Of a DNA stretch of 64,000 nt, positions 24,436-36,099 are shown piece by piece. The notes below the pieces were generated by a model, which was not told the DNA's origin, ran no database searches, and saw nothing but the letters and a program-made list of their open reading frames with translations. This stretch comes from Epiperipatus broadwayi (lineage: Eukaryota > Onychophora > Udeonychophora > Euonychophora > Peripatidae), in the NCBI GenBank assembly GCA_028023455.1, contig JAQFVV010012508.1, positions 2,351,877 to 2,415,876 of the forward strand, read 5' to 3'. Position numbers and translations under genes: made by a program. How positions within the stretch are numbered: the stretch's first letter is position 1; every line of letters begins with the position of its first letter.

Positions 24436-24686
24436 GGTACTACAACATCGAACGATCCACACCGCCTGATGGTGCTGCTTCCATGCAAAATCATAGAAAT
24501 ATGTCATTTACAAGGCTGCTCATGCATCTTACAGCCTCTAAATTGTTCAAACACTTGAAGTTATATCTATTTGTTTTTGAATAAAGAATAAAAAAAATGT
24601 AAATCAACCCAATAACGTTATAGCTATTTGTTTTTGACTAGCAACAGTGCCATCGAGCGATGTGGATCGTCTGATGTTGGAGTACC
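24436..24686. mobile_element. MITE with 42-bp inverted termini and 9-bp duplication
   Basis: The termini begin GGTACT(A/C)CAACATC and are inverted over about 42 bases. The flanks GAAAAAAAA (24427-24435 and 24687-24695) are identical, a 9-bp target duplication, although in A-rich sequence. A 9-bp duplication with long inverted ends is what Mutator-like elements leave; that superfamily label is inference. Confidence 0.75.
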
Positions 24687-24699
24687 GAAAAAAAACTTG

Positions 24700-25664
24700 T
24701 AGTGTTTGTATATAGTTAATCTCATAATTTAAAAAATTATTATCAATAAGGGGGAGGGGATTAATCAATAGATAAGGAAATTAATTTGATCAGTAGTTGT
24801 TTAAAGTTCTTTTTATTTGAATATAATTAGATAGTTGAAATAAATGTATATAAGGTATGAGTAAAATATACACACAAAAGTAGTTACCTATATGTATTAT
24901 AAGAAGGGATATGTCTGTGTTCTAATATAATATTAAAAATGATAAATGGTGATATTTAAAGTTTGATCTTGTGTTTAACTATTAATGCTGTAATATAATT
25001 GTAGTATAGTTATGGCTAATTTTAGTTTATAACTCTTTATAGGTATTATTTACAACACATGTATAAAATAGGTATAAATTGAAAATAAGAAATGAACACC
25101 TGAGATTAGATAAAATGAAGATAAAGATTTTTTTTTATTCAAGGTGGATCAAAGAGTGGTTTATCAACATTTAGCTGAATATCCTAAATGGCAAATAGAA
25201 ATTAGTCCAGGAAGAGATAAGTAGTCATATCTGACAGGGTATAGTATACAAGTTTCATTTGTTGTATTTTATTATAGATTTTGATAATGAGACAATAGGA
25301 AAATTGAGTATGAGATCAGAAAACAAATTAATGATTTCATAATTATTGTATTAATATATTCTTAGTATATGGTAAAGAGAGAGATCAAATGGTGTATATC
25401 GTAAAATATAAACACAGATAAAATGTAATATTTTATAATATTATAATGAAATTATTTTAGTTGAGAAATAACACATTAATCCATATTTTAATCTTCTTAT
25501 ATATTCAGCATAATCTATAAAAGGTAATGTGTGTAAATCAAATTCATAAAAAAGGGATTGATTATTTAAAACGCACTATTTTGTGATTAGGAAACAAAAT
25601 TAGATATCACACAACCTTTATTCTATTAATAGGGAATTTTATTTTAAAATATGTCATTGCAATT
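24700..25664. other. AT-rich intron sequence
   Basis: Nothing recognised. Confidence 0.45.
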
Positions 25665-25672
25665 AAAGGGAA

Positions 25673-27355
25673 GATAATAGTATGAATACTGAACCCTAGC
25701 GTTTGATGGCACTCTTTTTCGCCCAATACACATCAATATACTGTTTCACGGGCCGACGGTTTCTTTATAGAATACTACAGTACAAAAAAAAAAATTTTCC
25801 ACTTTTTATACATAAAACTCGTATGTTTTTTTTTTTTGTGTTTTTAATAAACAAACACTTTGTTTTTATATGGTGTTGGTTTGCTTTTAAATTATCGACT
25901 TTTTTTTTTGATTTTGAATTATCAGTTTCTTTACATAATACTACGGCAAAAAAATATATTTTTTTACCCCTTTTTATACATAAAACTCGTATGTTTTTTT
26001 TTGCCTTTTTAATAAACAAACACTTTGTTTTTAGATGGTAGAGGGGGGTTGGTTTGCTTTTAAATTATTGCCTTTTTTTGGATTTTGAGCTTCTTTTTTA
26101 AAGCCTTAAACAATTCAGTTTTAATTAATAAACCAACAGTTGGTTTTTAGAGGGTGGAGGGGGGTTGGTTTGAATTTTAATTCTCGTCTTTTAGTATCTT
26201 TTGCTGATGTACTGGAAACTTCGCATATTAATTTTAAATGTGTTCGAATATAGAATGCAAATAAAGAGATTGATTAACAAAATATACGAATTATTGGAGC
26301 GGGGTTGGTTTGCTTTTAAATTATCGAGTTTTTTCCTTATCGACTTTTTATTGATTTTGAGATTTTTTTTGTTGGAAAGCCTTATTAATCAATTCATTTT
26401 TAATAAACCAACAGTTAGTTTTTAGAGGGTGGAGGGGGGTTGGTTTGATTTTTAATTATCGTCTTTTATTTTCTTATTATGAGGTGTTTTTTTTTTTTTT
26501 AAATATTTACGCTACCGAAATCTTTATATGATAGCGAAAAGTTCTTCCTCTATTTTTTGCCTTTTTTAAAAAGTTCGATTTTAAAAGAAAAACATTTTTT
26601 TTTTTTAGGGGGGCGGGGAGTTACGGTTTGTTTGATTCCAATAGATGAGCCTCAAAGCTGTAAGTAACGGGATTTTGGAGCCGTCCAACCAACTTCCCTT
26701 ACGCAGAAGTGGCAACGGAATTCCCCAGATCCTGTAGTTGACTAAAACCATGCTCATCCTGCAAATGCATAGCTTCGTATCTGGCAGGATGTTTGTTCTC
26801 TTTCTGGAAAAGCACAACAGCGTCAACTTCTGTGGCCAGCAATCCATTCCCCTTCAACCAATTTTGAACACTTGCCGTGCCAACATTTTACTGTTCTCGC
26901 ATGGATTCACGCATAAACGTGCATTTGCGTGTGAACTCGGCAGAACTCTGCTGAAACCCCTAACCTTTTCAGGTTGGGTGCAGTTCAAAATTGTAGGGAA
27001 GCGTGTGTGACAGCCTGACAATTCTTAATATGTAATACTAAATCCACTATGCTTTCTCAAAATTTTTCCATAATGAATTTTTTGATAGTTTCACATCCTT
27101 CAAATACGGCCGCCATCAAATCAGACTGTAGCGAGAGTTGAATTGCGCTCATTTGAGGAATACTGTCGCAAGTCAATGGGCGTAGTATTTCGTTACATAA
27201 TCGTAGGATACATTGCCCTCTAGGCGACCTGTTATGGCTCTAAACAACACTGTTGTAGTGTTAGCCGTAAGTTAAACTGCTAAAACGGTATATTGATGTT
27301 GTTGTGTGAAAAACAACGCCATCAAGCGGTAGGGTTCAGTATTCATACTATTATC
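25673..27355. mobile_element. 1.68-kb inverted-repeat transposon with perfect 8-bp duplication
   Basis: The ends GATAATAGTATGAATACTGA and its exact complement continue as diverging inverted repeats for about 75 bases. AAAGGGAA stands directly outside both ends (25665-25672 and 27356-27363). The left interior (25790-26470) is a run of degenerate repeats built on TTTTATACATAAAACTCGTA and AATAAACCAACAGTTGGTTTTTAGAGGGTGGAGGGGGG. The right interior (26600-27300) is unusually GC-rich for this genome and has a minus-strand frame of about 60 codons (about 26885-26705) starting NVGTASVQNWLKGNGLL and ending at a stop. I recognise no family for that peptide. Confidence 0.82.
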
Positions 27356-27364
27356 AAAGGGAAT

Positions 27365-28160
27365 ATAAATGTTCTAATGTTTACATATACTGGTATATGA
27401 TATTGCTATATAATTTTTTTATATTTTTTATATTAATTAATTTATTAGTTAAAATTAATTATTGAAAGTTTGTAAATAATGTGTTTAAAGTTAACGTTTC
27501 GAAAGTTAAACTAAGTATCTAGAGTTGCATTTCTTTTGTTGGGATCATCATCACTACACCATCATCAGAGAGTATGAATTGTAATATACATATTAACCAA
27601 AATATACAGTTTGAAACTTGAAAGAGAAATCAAGTCAGTACAAGCTATTGTATAACAATTATCTGGGGAAATATTTCTTAAAAGAGATCTTTAATTATTG
27701 CAAACTGCCTTGATCACGTAAGTCATTGAGAGAATATATTGCAAATTTAGTAAAGTATATTTATTTCGAGGAAATCAGATTAGGAAGTAGTTCTTTTTAT
27801 TTAAAGTTCTAAATAATGATTACAATTTAGATGACAATAGTTGTTTATTATTCAATAGTAAAGAGCCTTAATATAAAGTAGGTAATATAATTTTAATTAT
27901 AGATGAATGTTATAAGTATTTTCTGAAATGATACACTATCTATAGAGTTAAGTAAAATCCCTCTTGATATTTTATAGGTGGTATAAATAGCTAATTAAAA
28001 TCAATGATAATCCTGAGATCTCCTTAGTATAATATTGTTATATGGTTATTTTTAATGATAATCCTATAAAAGTAATAATAATAAAAGATCAATATACAAT
28101 AAAATGATAATGTAACTTATTAATTAGGTTAACTTAAATTTAATAATTATAGATACTTTA
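27365..28160. other. AT-rich spacer with a CTGATGA-containing repeat fragment
   Basis: 27490-27590 contains CGTTTCGAAAG and TCATCATCAC blocks like the ends of other dispersed repeats; the rest shows nothing. Confidence 0.4.
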
Positions 28161-28177
28161 TTATATCCATTTAATGA

Positions 28178-28775
28178 GATATTATTTTATATAGCGCTAT
28201 GTTTTTTTACGTAATAGTAATATTAGCGATTGAGCCAATGCACATGCGCTTTAAAGATTAATTATAAATGAATACTCAATTTTTCCAGACACGAGATATA
28301 GTATTTTAGAAAGAATGGAATGAATCCACCTATTTTTTCGGACCCAAACATTTATGTATGAGCAAATCTTAAGTGTGTGGAAATAAGTGCGTGACGGTGT
28401 TACATGATCACTTTAAATTACATTTGTTATGTTTGAACGAATGACACTTGAAATCTTTACAATTTACGAACCGTCATTCTTTAGTTGAAATTAAACATGT
28501 TTAATTTCAACTAAAGAATGACGGTTTGTAAATTGTAAAGATTTCACAAGTGTCATTCGTTCAAACATAACAAATGTAATTTAAAGTGATCGTGTAACAC
28601 CGTCACGCTCTTATTTCCACACACTTAAGATTTGCCCATACATAAATGTTTGGGTGGATTCATTCTTTCTAAAATCCTATATCTCGTGTCTGGAAAAATT
28701 GAGTATTCATTTATAATTTATCTTTAAAGCACATGTGGATTGGCTTAATTGCTAATATTACTATTATATCCATTT
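28178..28775. mobile_element. Long perfect-centred palindrome (foldback element)
   Basis: Arms of about 280 bases meet with no spacer at 28497/28498 (TTGAAATTAAACATGTTTAATTTCAA contains the centre). Identity between arms is high with scattered changes. TATATCCATTTAA occurs just outside both ends (about 28163 and 28766), a possible target duplication. Blocks are shared in the same order with 8296-8840 and 38955-39305. Confidence 0.88.
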
Positions 28776-28944
28776 AAGTATTATTGTTAGTCATGGGAAT
28801 ATTTAGATACTTGATAATGAGGAGTGTCTTGGTATTCTTATGCCATTCAATGAATACATTGGTATTTATTTAATGTTAAAGAATATATAATCCTTCATAA
28901 ATATTACCAAAATCACACTTTATTTTGCCATAATATCCTATAAA

Positions 28945-29135
28945 TACAATTTATCCAAACCACTTCAAACACTTTTTAGCAAAACTCTTTATTTGTACAT
29001 ATACGTACACCTACGTTTCGACTGACCTGAAGTCTTCTTCAGAGCAGGTCCGTCGAAACGTAGGTGTATGTATATGTACAAATAAAGAGTTTTGTTAAAA
29101 AGTGTTTGAAGTGGTTTGGAGAAATTGTATTTAAT
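28945..29135. repeat. Short palindrome with CTGAAGA...CGAAACG motif
   Basis: The arms CAAACACTTTTTAGCAAAAC and complement meet around a CTGAAGTCTTCTTCAG hairpin near 29040. The minus strand reads CTGAAGAAGACTTCAGGTCA then GTCGAAACGT, resembling a hammerhead core with a stem II. I find no stem I for it. Confidence 0.7.
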
Positions 29136-29139
29136 ATAT

Positions 29140-30930
29140 AATCCTGTTAATGGGATCAATGGGTCTCATAATTGCTAATACCTATCAAATATCATTTAGA
29201 AATAAGTAAGAATATCAAATGGTACCTAGATAAAGTCACAGTATAGCCCAATTTAGGGACTTGTATTGTCTAAGGGTCATCCTCCTAAGGGTCGTCCTCC
29301 TATTGGCTAGGTACAATATATACAAATATAGATTCTGCAAGGAATCTAGAAAGTTATTATCTGACTTCATATTTTATTACTTAAATAATCATATTATAAT
29401 CTGAATGCATAGTACTTACCAAGTAGCATATTTTATATTCACCCTCTTCAATCAATTCATAGTGCTTTTATAAATGTTAACTGATTCTGGATATTTTTTT
29501 TAGCATTTTATTTAAGAATCTCTATTTTTTATTTGTTCAAGATTGTCCCGTTATTTCAATATTTAAATTAGATGATTAGAGAGATTATGATATACGTGCA
29601 TTATCATCTAGAAATCATTTGATTATGTGTAGATTGTAAAAATTGCAGTCATTATTATTTTAGAAGATTATTCTAATGTTTTGAAACAATTTTCATCATG
29701 AAATGTTCAAGTATTCTATTGCTGTAAGATATCTAGGCAAAATAATGTGAGGATCAGAAGAATATCATGATATAAATAACCCAAATATGGTTTTATTACT
29801 GTTTTATTTCACAAATTTGGGGAAAACAATCTTCTTGATAGATTTTTTTCAGCAATTATCAAGCATAAACCCTTTTAATGGTTGAGTCAGTTTAATCGTT
29901 TTTCTGGCGATGGGATGTTTCCAGTAATCCATTGTCCAATTCTGTCCCGGTGCAACACCTCTTGAATTATAGCATTCCCATGTTTTGCAAATCAAGCTCC
30001 TGACAGATGGGTATAGATTGAAATGTTCATTGATTCATTATAATTTGGATTACAGTGTTTTGTAATATCTATTATTTTTTATTCTACAGTATTTGTCTTT
30101 TAATAAATATAGATATTTCACAAGTTAACTAGAACAGATTTCTTTTTTGCTAAAATACAGTATTTAGTGGTAGAATGACATATTTGTGAGCTACTTTTGT
30201 GAGTTATTAAATAGAAAAATATCTCAGGTTAGTCATTTAAGTGAATCTCGTACTCAATTCACTATTTTATTGCCCAAATTTTAAATAACTTCCCAAGCAA
30301 TTAATTGCATTATTTTTTATTACAGTGAATACTGTATTCCCTATTAGATTCAATTTGAAACATTGAATAGTAATTTTGAACATTGACAATTCTGTAAATT
30401 GGACGTCAACAATTTTATCTTTTTGAACTATTTTACCAGATATATTGTGGACCTTTCTTTGATTTTTATCTATAAGAGAAAAAAATATAATTTAGTATGT
30501 ATTTTCATTTTTGTGATTAATGATATCAAAAATATAGAGCTGTTCTAGTATTTCCTTTAATTTGTCCAACTTGTATTTTGTTTTGTCATTTTTTGTGTTT
30601 TACTAATGGTTAGTAATTTATATGCTGTTACTTATGTAGTAATTTATTGTAATATCGATACACTTTACATTTAGTTGATGTTAAGTTGTGAATTTATATT
30701 TAAACTATTAGTTATATAATGGAGAAGCTTATTTGAGAGCTAAAAGTTTCTGCATTAATTTTCTCAATTGAGAAATGTGAAAAAATAAATATTAATCAAG
30801 TGGAACCGTTGTGCTCATCCTATTCTCAAATGTTGCTTTCAGAACAATGACCATATATTTATTTATTTATTTCTAAAATTAGTTTTTAGAAAGTTGTTAA
30901 ATCATTATAATTAAATTGTTATTTTTCTTT
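29140..30930. other. AT-rich intron sequence
   Basis: Nothing recognised before the pyrimidine tract and CAG acceptor of the exon at 30934. Confidence 0.5.
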
Positions 30931-30933
30931 CAG

Positions 30934-31617
30934 ACTGAGCTGTCGGCAAATGAAGGTGTTAAAAAAATAAAGTGTGATAAAATTAAAAGTACTAAACATG
31001 TGAATACCTTAAAACCATTGACTTCTTATTTTGCAAATCTTCAAAACATACAGAATCCTAAAATTACTACTCGGTCTAAAACTTCGAAAGTGAAAAACAA
31101 GAGTGAAAATGTTATTAAAACTTCTAAGCCATCAAAAACTGTTACTCAACATTCTAAGCGATCAAAAACTGTTACTCAACATTCTAAGCGATCAAAAACT
31201 GTTACTCAACATTCTAAGCGATCAAAAACTGTTACTCGACATTTAGGTATATCTTCTTCTAAAATTGGAACTAAGCAATTATCACCATTAAAATCTGATA
31301 AAAATGAAACGCATCAATTATGTTTGGAGAACACATCAACCCCAAATACTAAAATGTCTCAAAAGCAACATGATATTGATACATGTTTTGGCTTTAATGA
31401 TATATTATTTTCGGATCCTGATCTTTCTCCTGTAAAACGATCGCCAGTGAAAAAGGAAAGTGTTGATTCAAAATTAAACTCATCATTATATAAAAGTTCT
31501 ATAACATATAATAAAGGAAATCGCAAATTTACTTATTACAAAAGATCTGTAGAGGAAATATTTTTTATGGATGTAATTCGTAACAAACCAAAACGACCTA
31601 AAGTCAAAGCAAAAACG
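30934..31617 (+). CDS. CDCA5: Large exon of a sororin (CDCA5)-like cohesin regulator
   Basis: A 684-nt, 228-codon open exon bounded by TTTTTCTTTCAG and GTAAGC, phase 0 at both ends. Seen: a lysine- and serine-rich basic protein; four copies of a 10-residue unit around SKRSKTVTQH (31121-31240); then DTCFGFNDILFSDPDLSPVK from about 31378, RSPVKKE, and a basic PKRPKVKAKT end. The FGF motif binds PDS5 in sororin and WAPL, where sororin antagonises WAPL to hold sister chromatids together. Human sororin has CFGFEGLL followed by SPV, very like this. The two SPVK sites fit Cdk1 control, which is known for sororin. With the KEN microexon upstream this order matches sororin better than WAPL. The C-terminal sororin domain (EWA...F..AE.FDLLVE type) should be in a later exon and was not found, so the name is provisional. 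The ATG at 30916 lies in the intron tract and is not the start. Confidence 0.6.
31121..31240 (+). repeat. Four tandem 30-bp units within the coding exon
   Basis: Period 30, in frame, nearly identical (copies 2 and 3 identical; copy 1 has CCA for CGA; copy 4 ends CGAC for CAAC). Such recent homogeneity in a coding exon predicts length polymorphism. Confidence 0.95.
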
Positions 31618-33034
31618 GTAAGCTATTTTTTATTATTATTGTAATTTAATTTTTATATAATATAATAATGGTAATGAAATTATGATGATTTTTTGAATAT
31701 GTACATACAAACCTATTGTTAACCATAAAATATGAGATTAAAATAAAATTTGTAATTTAAAAAATATAAGAGCGAATAAAGTTTGTTAATAAATAAAATA
31801 GATCTTTATTGTACAATAAAAGAATTGTAGGAATTTGGAATAAACATTACAAGATAAAATTTAAATATGACAATACCACAAAAGGGTATGATGTTTTTTA
31901 ACCAAAAAATTAAACCAGATATATAAATGGAATATAAGTTTATTAATTATTTTGTTCCACAATAATTGTATTATAGAGATAAAAGATACACAAATGCTCA
32001 TACATATAATCTTTGTTATTTGAAAAAAAAAAAAAAACAATTTTATGGATTTAGAAAATATGAAACGTAAGATCAACTAAAAAAAATGATTGTATTCCCA
32101 AATAGAGATTATGGGAATTATATTTTAAATTTACAAAATGTTTTTAATAAATTATATATAACAATTTAATAGACGTGTTTGTAATGCATTTTGAAATATA
32201 TTCTTATTTTTAGGTTTTTGAATGTTATTTTTCTCTTGCTAGATTTAGATTTATCATTTACGTAGTTATATTTTCTAAAACATAGAAATTATCTTTATCA
32301 AACCAACCCAGTAGTTGATTAGTTTTTTTAAAAACTTTAATGAATTTGTTAGTATAAACACGAATTGCAAAATTTATAATGTACTCTATGTGCCAATTAA
32401 TTGAATTAACGTTATTATGAAGTATTTTAAATTAATTTATAGGGATGAAATATTTTTAAAAATGAATTAACAGTTGTTCGCATATATTGCAAAAAATATT
32501 TTATAGTTTACTGAAAGTTTTAGTAAAGTATTTAAAATAAATATCTCAATTATTTTGATTTAAACTTTTTTTTTTTTTTTTTAATGCATTTTCATTAATA
32601 TTTTAATGATAAATTTTTTTGCTAATTATACAAATATTGTAAATATTATTTTATGTATTAGAAATATCATGTTTTAATGCATTCTAACATTAACAATCCA
32701 GTGTTATTAGATTTTGATGTGATTTACATTTTTTAAACAAAATGTCCTTTTTTGCTGTTTATTATTCCAGTTAAGTCTGAATATATGTGTACTATATGTA
32801 TGTAACAAAGCATATAAAGGATATACTCTCTGGCATAGATTAAATTGAAAATAAGTCAATGATAAACATCAGTTCTAATTATTTATAAATATATTAAATA
32901 ATTCCCATATTACCACTTATTCCTTTAAAATTATATGAATAAAGATGCAATAAAAGACAAATGACCCACAATTATGCATTTCATGCTGAACCAGCACTTC
33001 GATCAGTTGACCTGGGTCATGTTTCTCGTATATA
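31618..33034. other. AT-rich sequence after the large exon
   Basis: Begins with the donor GTAAGC. No following exon is recognisable up to the next repeat. Confidence 0.45.
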
Positions 33035-33451
33035 TTGTTATTAAAACAGGCAAAACTCTCCATACATTAGTGCCACTCAGTGCAAGCCAGAATAATCAAT
33101 GTATGCCAGAAGGCTTATGCATAAAATCCCTATCTAGTGCCTACTCATCCAATATCCTCAGACTAGTTTCTAGCTTGTGGCTTTAGTCAGGCTTCTCACT
33201 GATGAAAGCCACAAGCTAGGATCTAGGTGCAGTGCTCTCAGATCCAAGACTCACTGACGAAAGCCAAAAGCTAGAAACTAGTCTGGGGATATTGGATGAT
33301 TAGGCACTAGATAGAGATTTTATTTACAAGCCTTCTGGTATCCATTGATTAATCAGGTTTGCACTAAGTGGCGCTACTGTATGGAGAGTTTTGCCTGTTT
33401 TAATAACAGTTGTGAGCAAGCATAAGAAATGGTGATTATGTGATGTTTAGT
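33035..33451. repeat. Hammerhead-bearing palindrome, family A
   Basis: Two inverted arms; the centre is rearranged, with a partial third hammerhead copy (CTGATGAAAGCCACAAGCTA at about 33199). The main + hammerhead (33242-33296) has CTGACGA (allowed by the CUGANGA consensus), GAAAC (33274-33278) and GTC (33281-33283), but its proximal stem I strand has lost about three bases. Confidence 0.88.
33242..33296 (+). ncRNA. Hammerhead ribozyme motif, family A, short stem I
   Basis: The core is consensus-compatible, stem II is AGC-CAAAA-GCT, and the ATCCAA/TTGGAT distal helix is intact. A deletion leaves only about four proximal stem I pairs (CTCA/TGGG). Reduced or no activity expected. Confidence 0.65.
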
Positions 33452-33507
33452 GGTTTAATATATTGTTATTACATGTAGAGTTTTTATCAATAATAAATTG
33501 TTACATT

Positions 33508-33895
33508 TTGATTTACAAGTGTCAAACTCCACTCACAACTTAGATACCGTCCTCTTCAGATGAATACATTAATGATTATCACTAATCATTTATCTTTATT
33601 CATATGATTTTAAGGATATATATGGTCGTGTGGAGGTTATTTAATATATTTATAAAAGTATTACACATGGGAAAGAGAAATGTGAATAACTCAATATGTG
33701 TGTATGTTTAATTAAAAAATCTAATATGTTAATCTTAAACTGAAAAATTAAAGTTTATATTTAGCTTAAAGATAATCTCTGGTTTAGCAAATGATTAGTG
33801 ATAATCATTACTGTATTTATCTGAGTTGAATGGGGTCAAAGTTGTGGGTGGAGTGAGTTTAACACTTGTAAATCAAAACTATAATAATGTTCTAA
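33508..33895. mobile_element. Inverted-repeat element
   Basis: TTTGATTTACAAGTGTCAAA at the left is matched by its complement near 33890, and AATGATTATCACTAATCATTT by AAATGATTAGTGATAATCATT near 33795. Arms of about 80 bases surround an AT-rich interior. No coding capacity. Confidence 0.8.
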
Positions 33896-34059
33896 TTATT
33901 GTACACAATTAAATCTGAATCAATTAATAATATAAAATGCAAAAACACTTTTCAGAGAAAGATACACACACAACACACACAAGATGAGCATTAATACCGG
34001 CATCAAATATTTAAGGCCTTTTTAGATCCCATATTTTAAAGCTTTAAATAAACTAAACC

Positions 34060-35400
34060 AAAGGAAGATTTTTTCTACACGAACTGAAGATACTTGAGCA
34101 CAGAACTTGTTCAGTAATGGAGAATACATTAAGATTAGTGTGTTCAGTGGCAATTTTTTTTTGACTTTCCACTCGCAACATCACATATTCAGTGAAAAAT
34201 TATTTTTCAAATGGTAAAGCTTATGCCTGGAATTTCATCACTGATGATAGTCAACAACTCGACTTAATTTTGAGCTGACAAAATCAAGTTCCAATTTTTT
34301 ATCATCTTCGTTTAGTTGAGATTCAGTGTTTCTGATTTGCTTTAGATCAAGCGTATAAGCAAGAAAATGATCTGGAGATAAAGCTATATTACATCCGTTT
34401 ACCAATTTTTAATGTTTCATTTTATATCCCATACAGGTTTTTTTTGTTGTTTCCATCGGTACCCAAAAAACCAGTGGAGCGTAAGATTTTTTTCTATTTC
34501 ATCAAGTGTATTAGCAATTGTTTTCAAAATTTAAATCATATCCTAAACTTTTCTCTTGAACATAACATTATAATCATCTTCATAGATTTTTAGTTATTTA
34601 GGCCAGCCTTTCATCCAGACAATCCAGTTACTTTTCCAACAGATTTCAGCTCACACAAAAAGTTTTGGAGCATTTGATTGTCTGAAAAAAGCATTTGCAA
34701 AATAGGTGCTTTGAAAATATTTAACATTGTTGCCAAAATCTTCTTTCAGATTTGGAAACGACAGTCATTAGCTAAGGGATCCAAAAGTTATGCCAAACAG
34801 ATTATCATATTTATATTTTTGGATTTTTTTAGCATCCCACACATCCATGAGATAGTAGATACATTATCTGTCACAATTAAATGCACAAAATACTATATGT
34901 CTTTGCGTGAGAGTGGTGTAATGAAAATTACACTACAGAAGTATTATTTATTATTGGGTAATCTTTAGTCTAATGAGTGACAAATGTCTTGATCCTATTA
35001 CTAAGTGGTAACTCCCAGTTAAGTCTGTTGTGTGGTGTATGTGGATTTCCTGATGCGGTCACAGTATCTACCAAATACCTTTCTCTTATGTTGTTGTTAT
35101 TTCGTATAACTATTTGTTCATTATGGATGTTTAATCATCCCTCAATCACAAACAATTTAATATTTTTTTTTAAAACATTGAAGAACTCTTGGTTTTTCTT
35201 TTGTGTAAACAGTGCCATTAATGAACCTCCATTTTTTTTTCCATTTGGGAAAATAGGACATAGTTATTGCATTAGCTGGAGAAATTTTGAGATTTTTACA
35301 TCAGAACAGAAAAATTTATTTCAGTATTGGTAGTTGGAAATCTAATGAATCATTTTTTTCTTTTGAAATTTTTACAATAAATCAAGTGAAATTGAAGTCC
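34060..35400 (-). pseudogene. hAT-type transposase relic
   Basis: The minus strand at about 34405-34255 reads NGCNIALSPDHFLAYTLDLK and then LNEDDKKLELDFV, the region of hAT transposases with the ALxPxHxLAxxLDP-like motif. Flanking frames give KSVGKVTGLSG (about 34630). Stops and shifts occur throughout. The catalytic residues cannot be assigned. The longest plus-strand frames here (34678-34968, 34977-35333) are opposite-strand shadows. Confidence 0.6.
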
Positions 35401-35529
35401 ACTTCTCTTTGCTTGTTTGAAAGCTGCTCGGACTTATATACTCTTGAACACAGATTCCCAACTTGGGGTACCCATACTCCCAGGGGATATGGAAAGCTTG
35501 TCCAGGACATGTAGTATAAATATATTATG

Positions 35530-35690
35530 CTATTAATACTCACTGATGAAGGCCACAAGCCAGAAACTAGTCTGGGGATATTGGATGAATAGGCACTAGA
35601 TAGGGATTTTATGCACAAGCCTTCTGGCATCCATTGATTGCTCTTGTTAGCACAAGATGGCACTACTATATGGAGAGTATTGCTTTGTTC
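35530..35690 (+). repeat. Half copy of family A repeat, starting at the hammerhead
   Basis: Only the + arm is present, and it begins about eight bases before the ribozyme core. The left boundary inside stem I is what 5' truncation during reverse transcription, or processing near the ribozyme, could give. Confidence 0.82.
35537..35586 (+). ncRNA. Hammerhead ribozyme motif, family A, truncated stem I
   Basis: CTGATGA (35543-35549), GGC-CACAA-GCC, GAAAC (35563-35567) and GTC (35570-35572) are all intact. The upstream stem I strand is reduced to CTCA, so only four pairs with TGGG remain and the distal helix is gone. Confidence 0.7.
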
Positions 35691-36099
35691 AAAAAATAGT
35701 TATATCATCAACATTTCGGAGTATTCCATGTTGGTACTGTCTGTCAACCACAGCAGCAACATTTCAGGGGTTTTTTTTTTTTTTTTGGACATGATCACAG
35801 TGAGGTCACAGACTTTTTTTCACTGCAGGATCTGATAAGTCAAAATGTCCTGTTAAGATTTATTTACTGAATAAAGCGTTTATGAAAACTTAATTATTAT
35901 TTACTTCTTACTATAATAAATAGGCGGTACCAGATAATTTACTAAAAGCCAAGAGGGTATGTGGGCCAAAAAAAGCATATAAAGCTTTTATGATAACTTA
36001 TTTATGTTTATTTCTTATTGTAGTGAATAGGGGCACCGGTAATTTAAAAAGCCGACGATAAGGGGATTGACAAGGTTGGGAACTGCTGTCTTATATTAT

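Larger units (their letters stand above)
35447..36093. mobile_element. Small hAT-like element with nested hammerhead repeat
   Basis: The ends CAGATTCCCAACTTGGGGTA and AAGGTTGGGAACTGCTG are inverted and match the common hAT terminus CAG(T)G(G)TTCCCAACC. Near the right end a unit of about 110 bases is repeated (about 35870-35985 and 35990-36090). A 5'-truncated family A repeat (35530-35690) is inserted inside. Confidence 0.72.

Noticed and set aside
25703-26425. Open frames at 25703-26041, 25765-26019 and 26201-26425
   Set aside because: They are products of the T-rich repeats inside the 1.68-kb transposon, open because of base composition.
27490-27590. CTGATGA near GAAA on the minus strand
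   Set aside because: GAAA is too far from any stem II closing pair and no stem I was found.
28985-29090. Hammerhead-like CTGAAGA...GAAACGT on the minus strand of a palindrome
   Set aside because: Core and a stem II are present, but the sequences before CTGAAGA and after the presumed cut do not pair, so there is no stem I.
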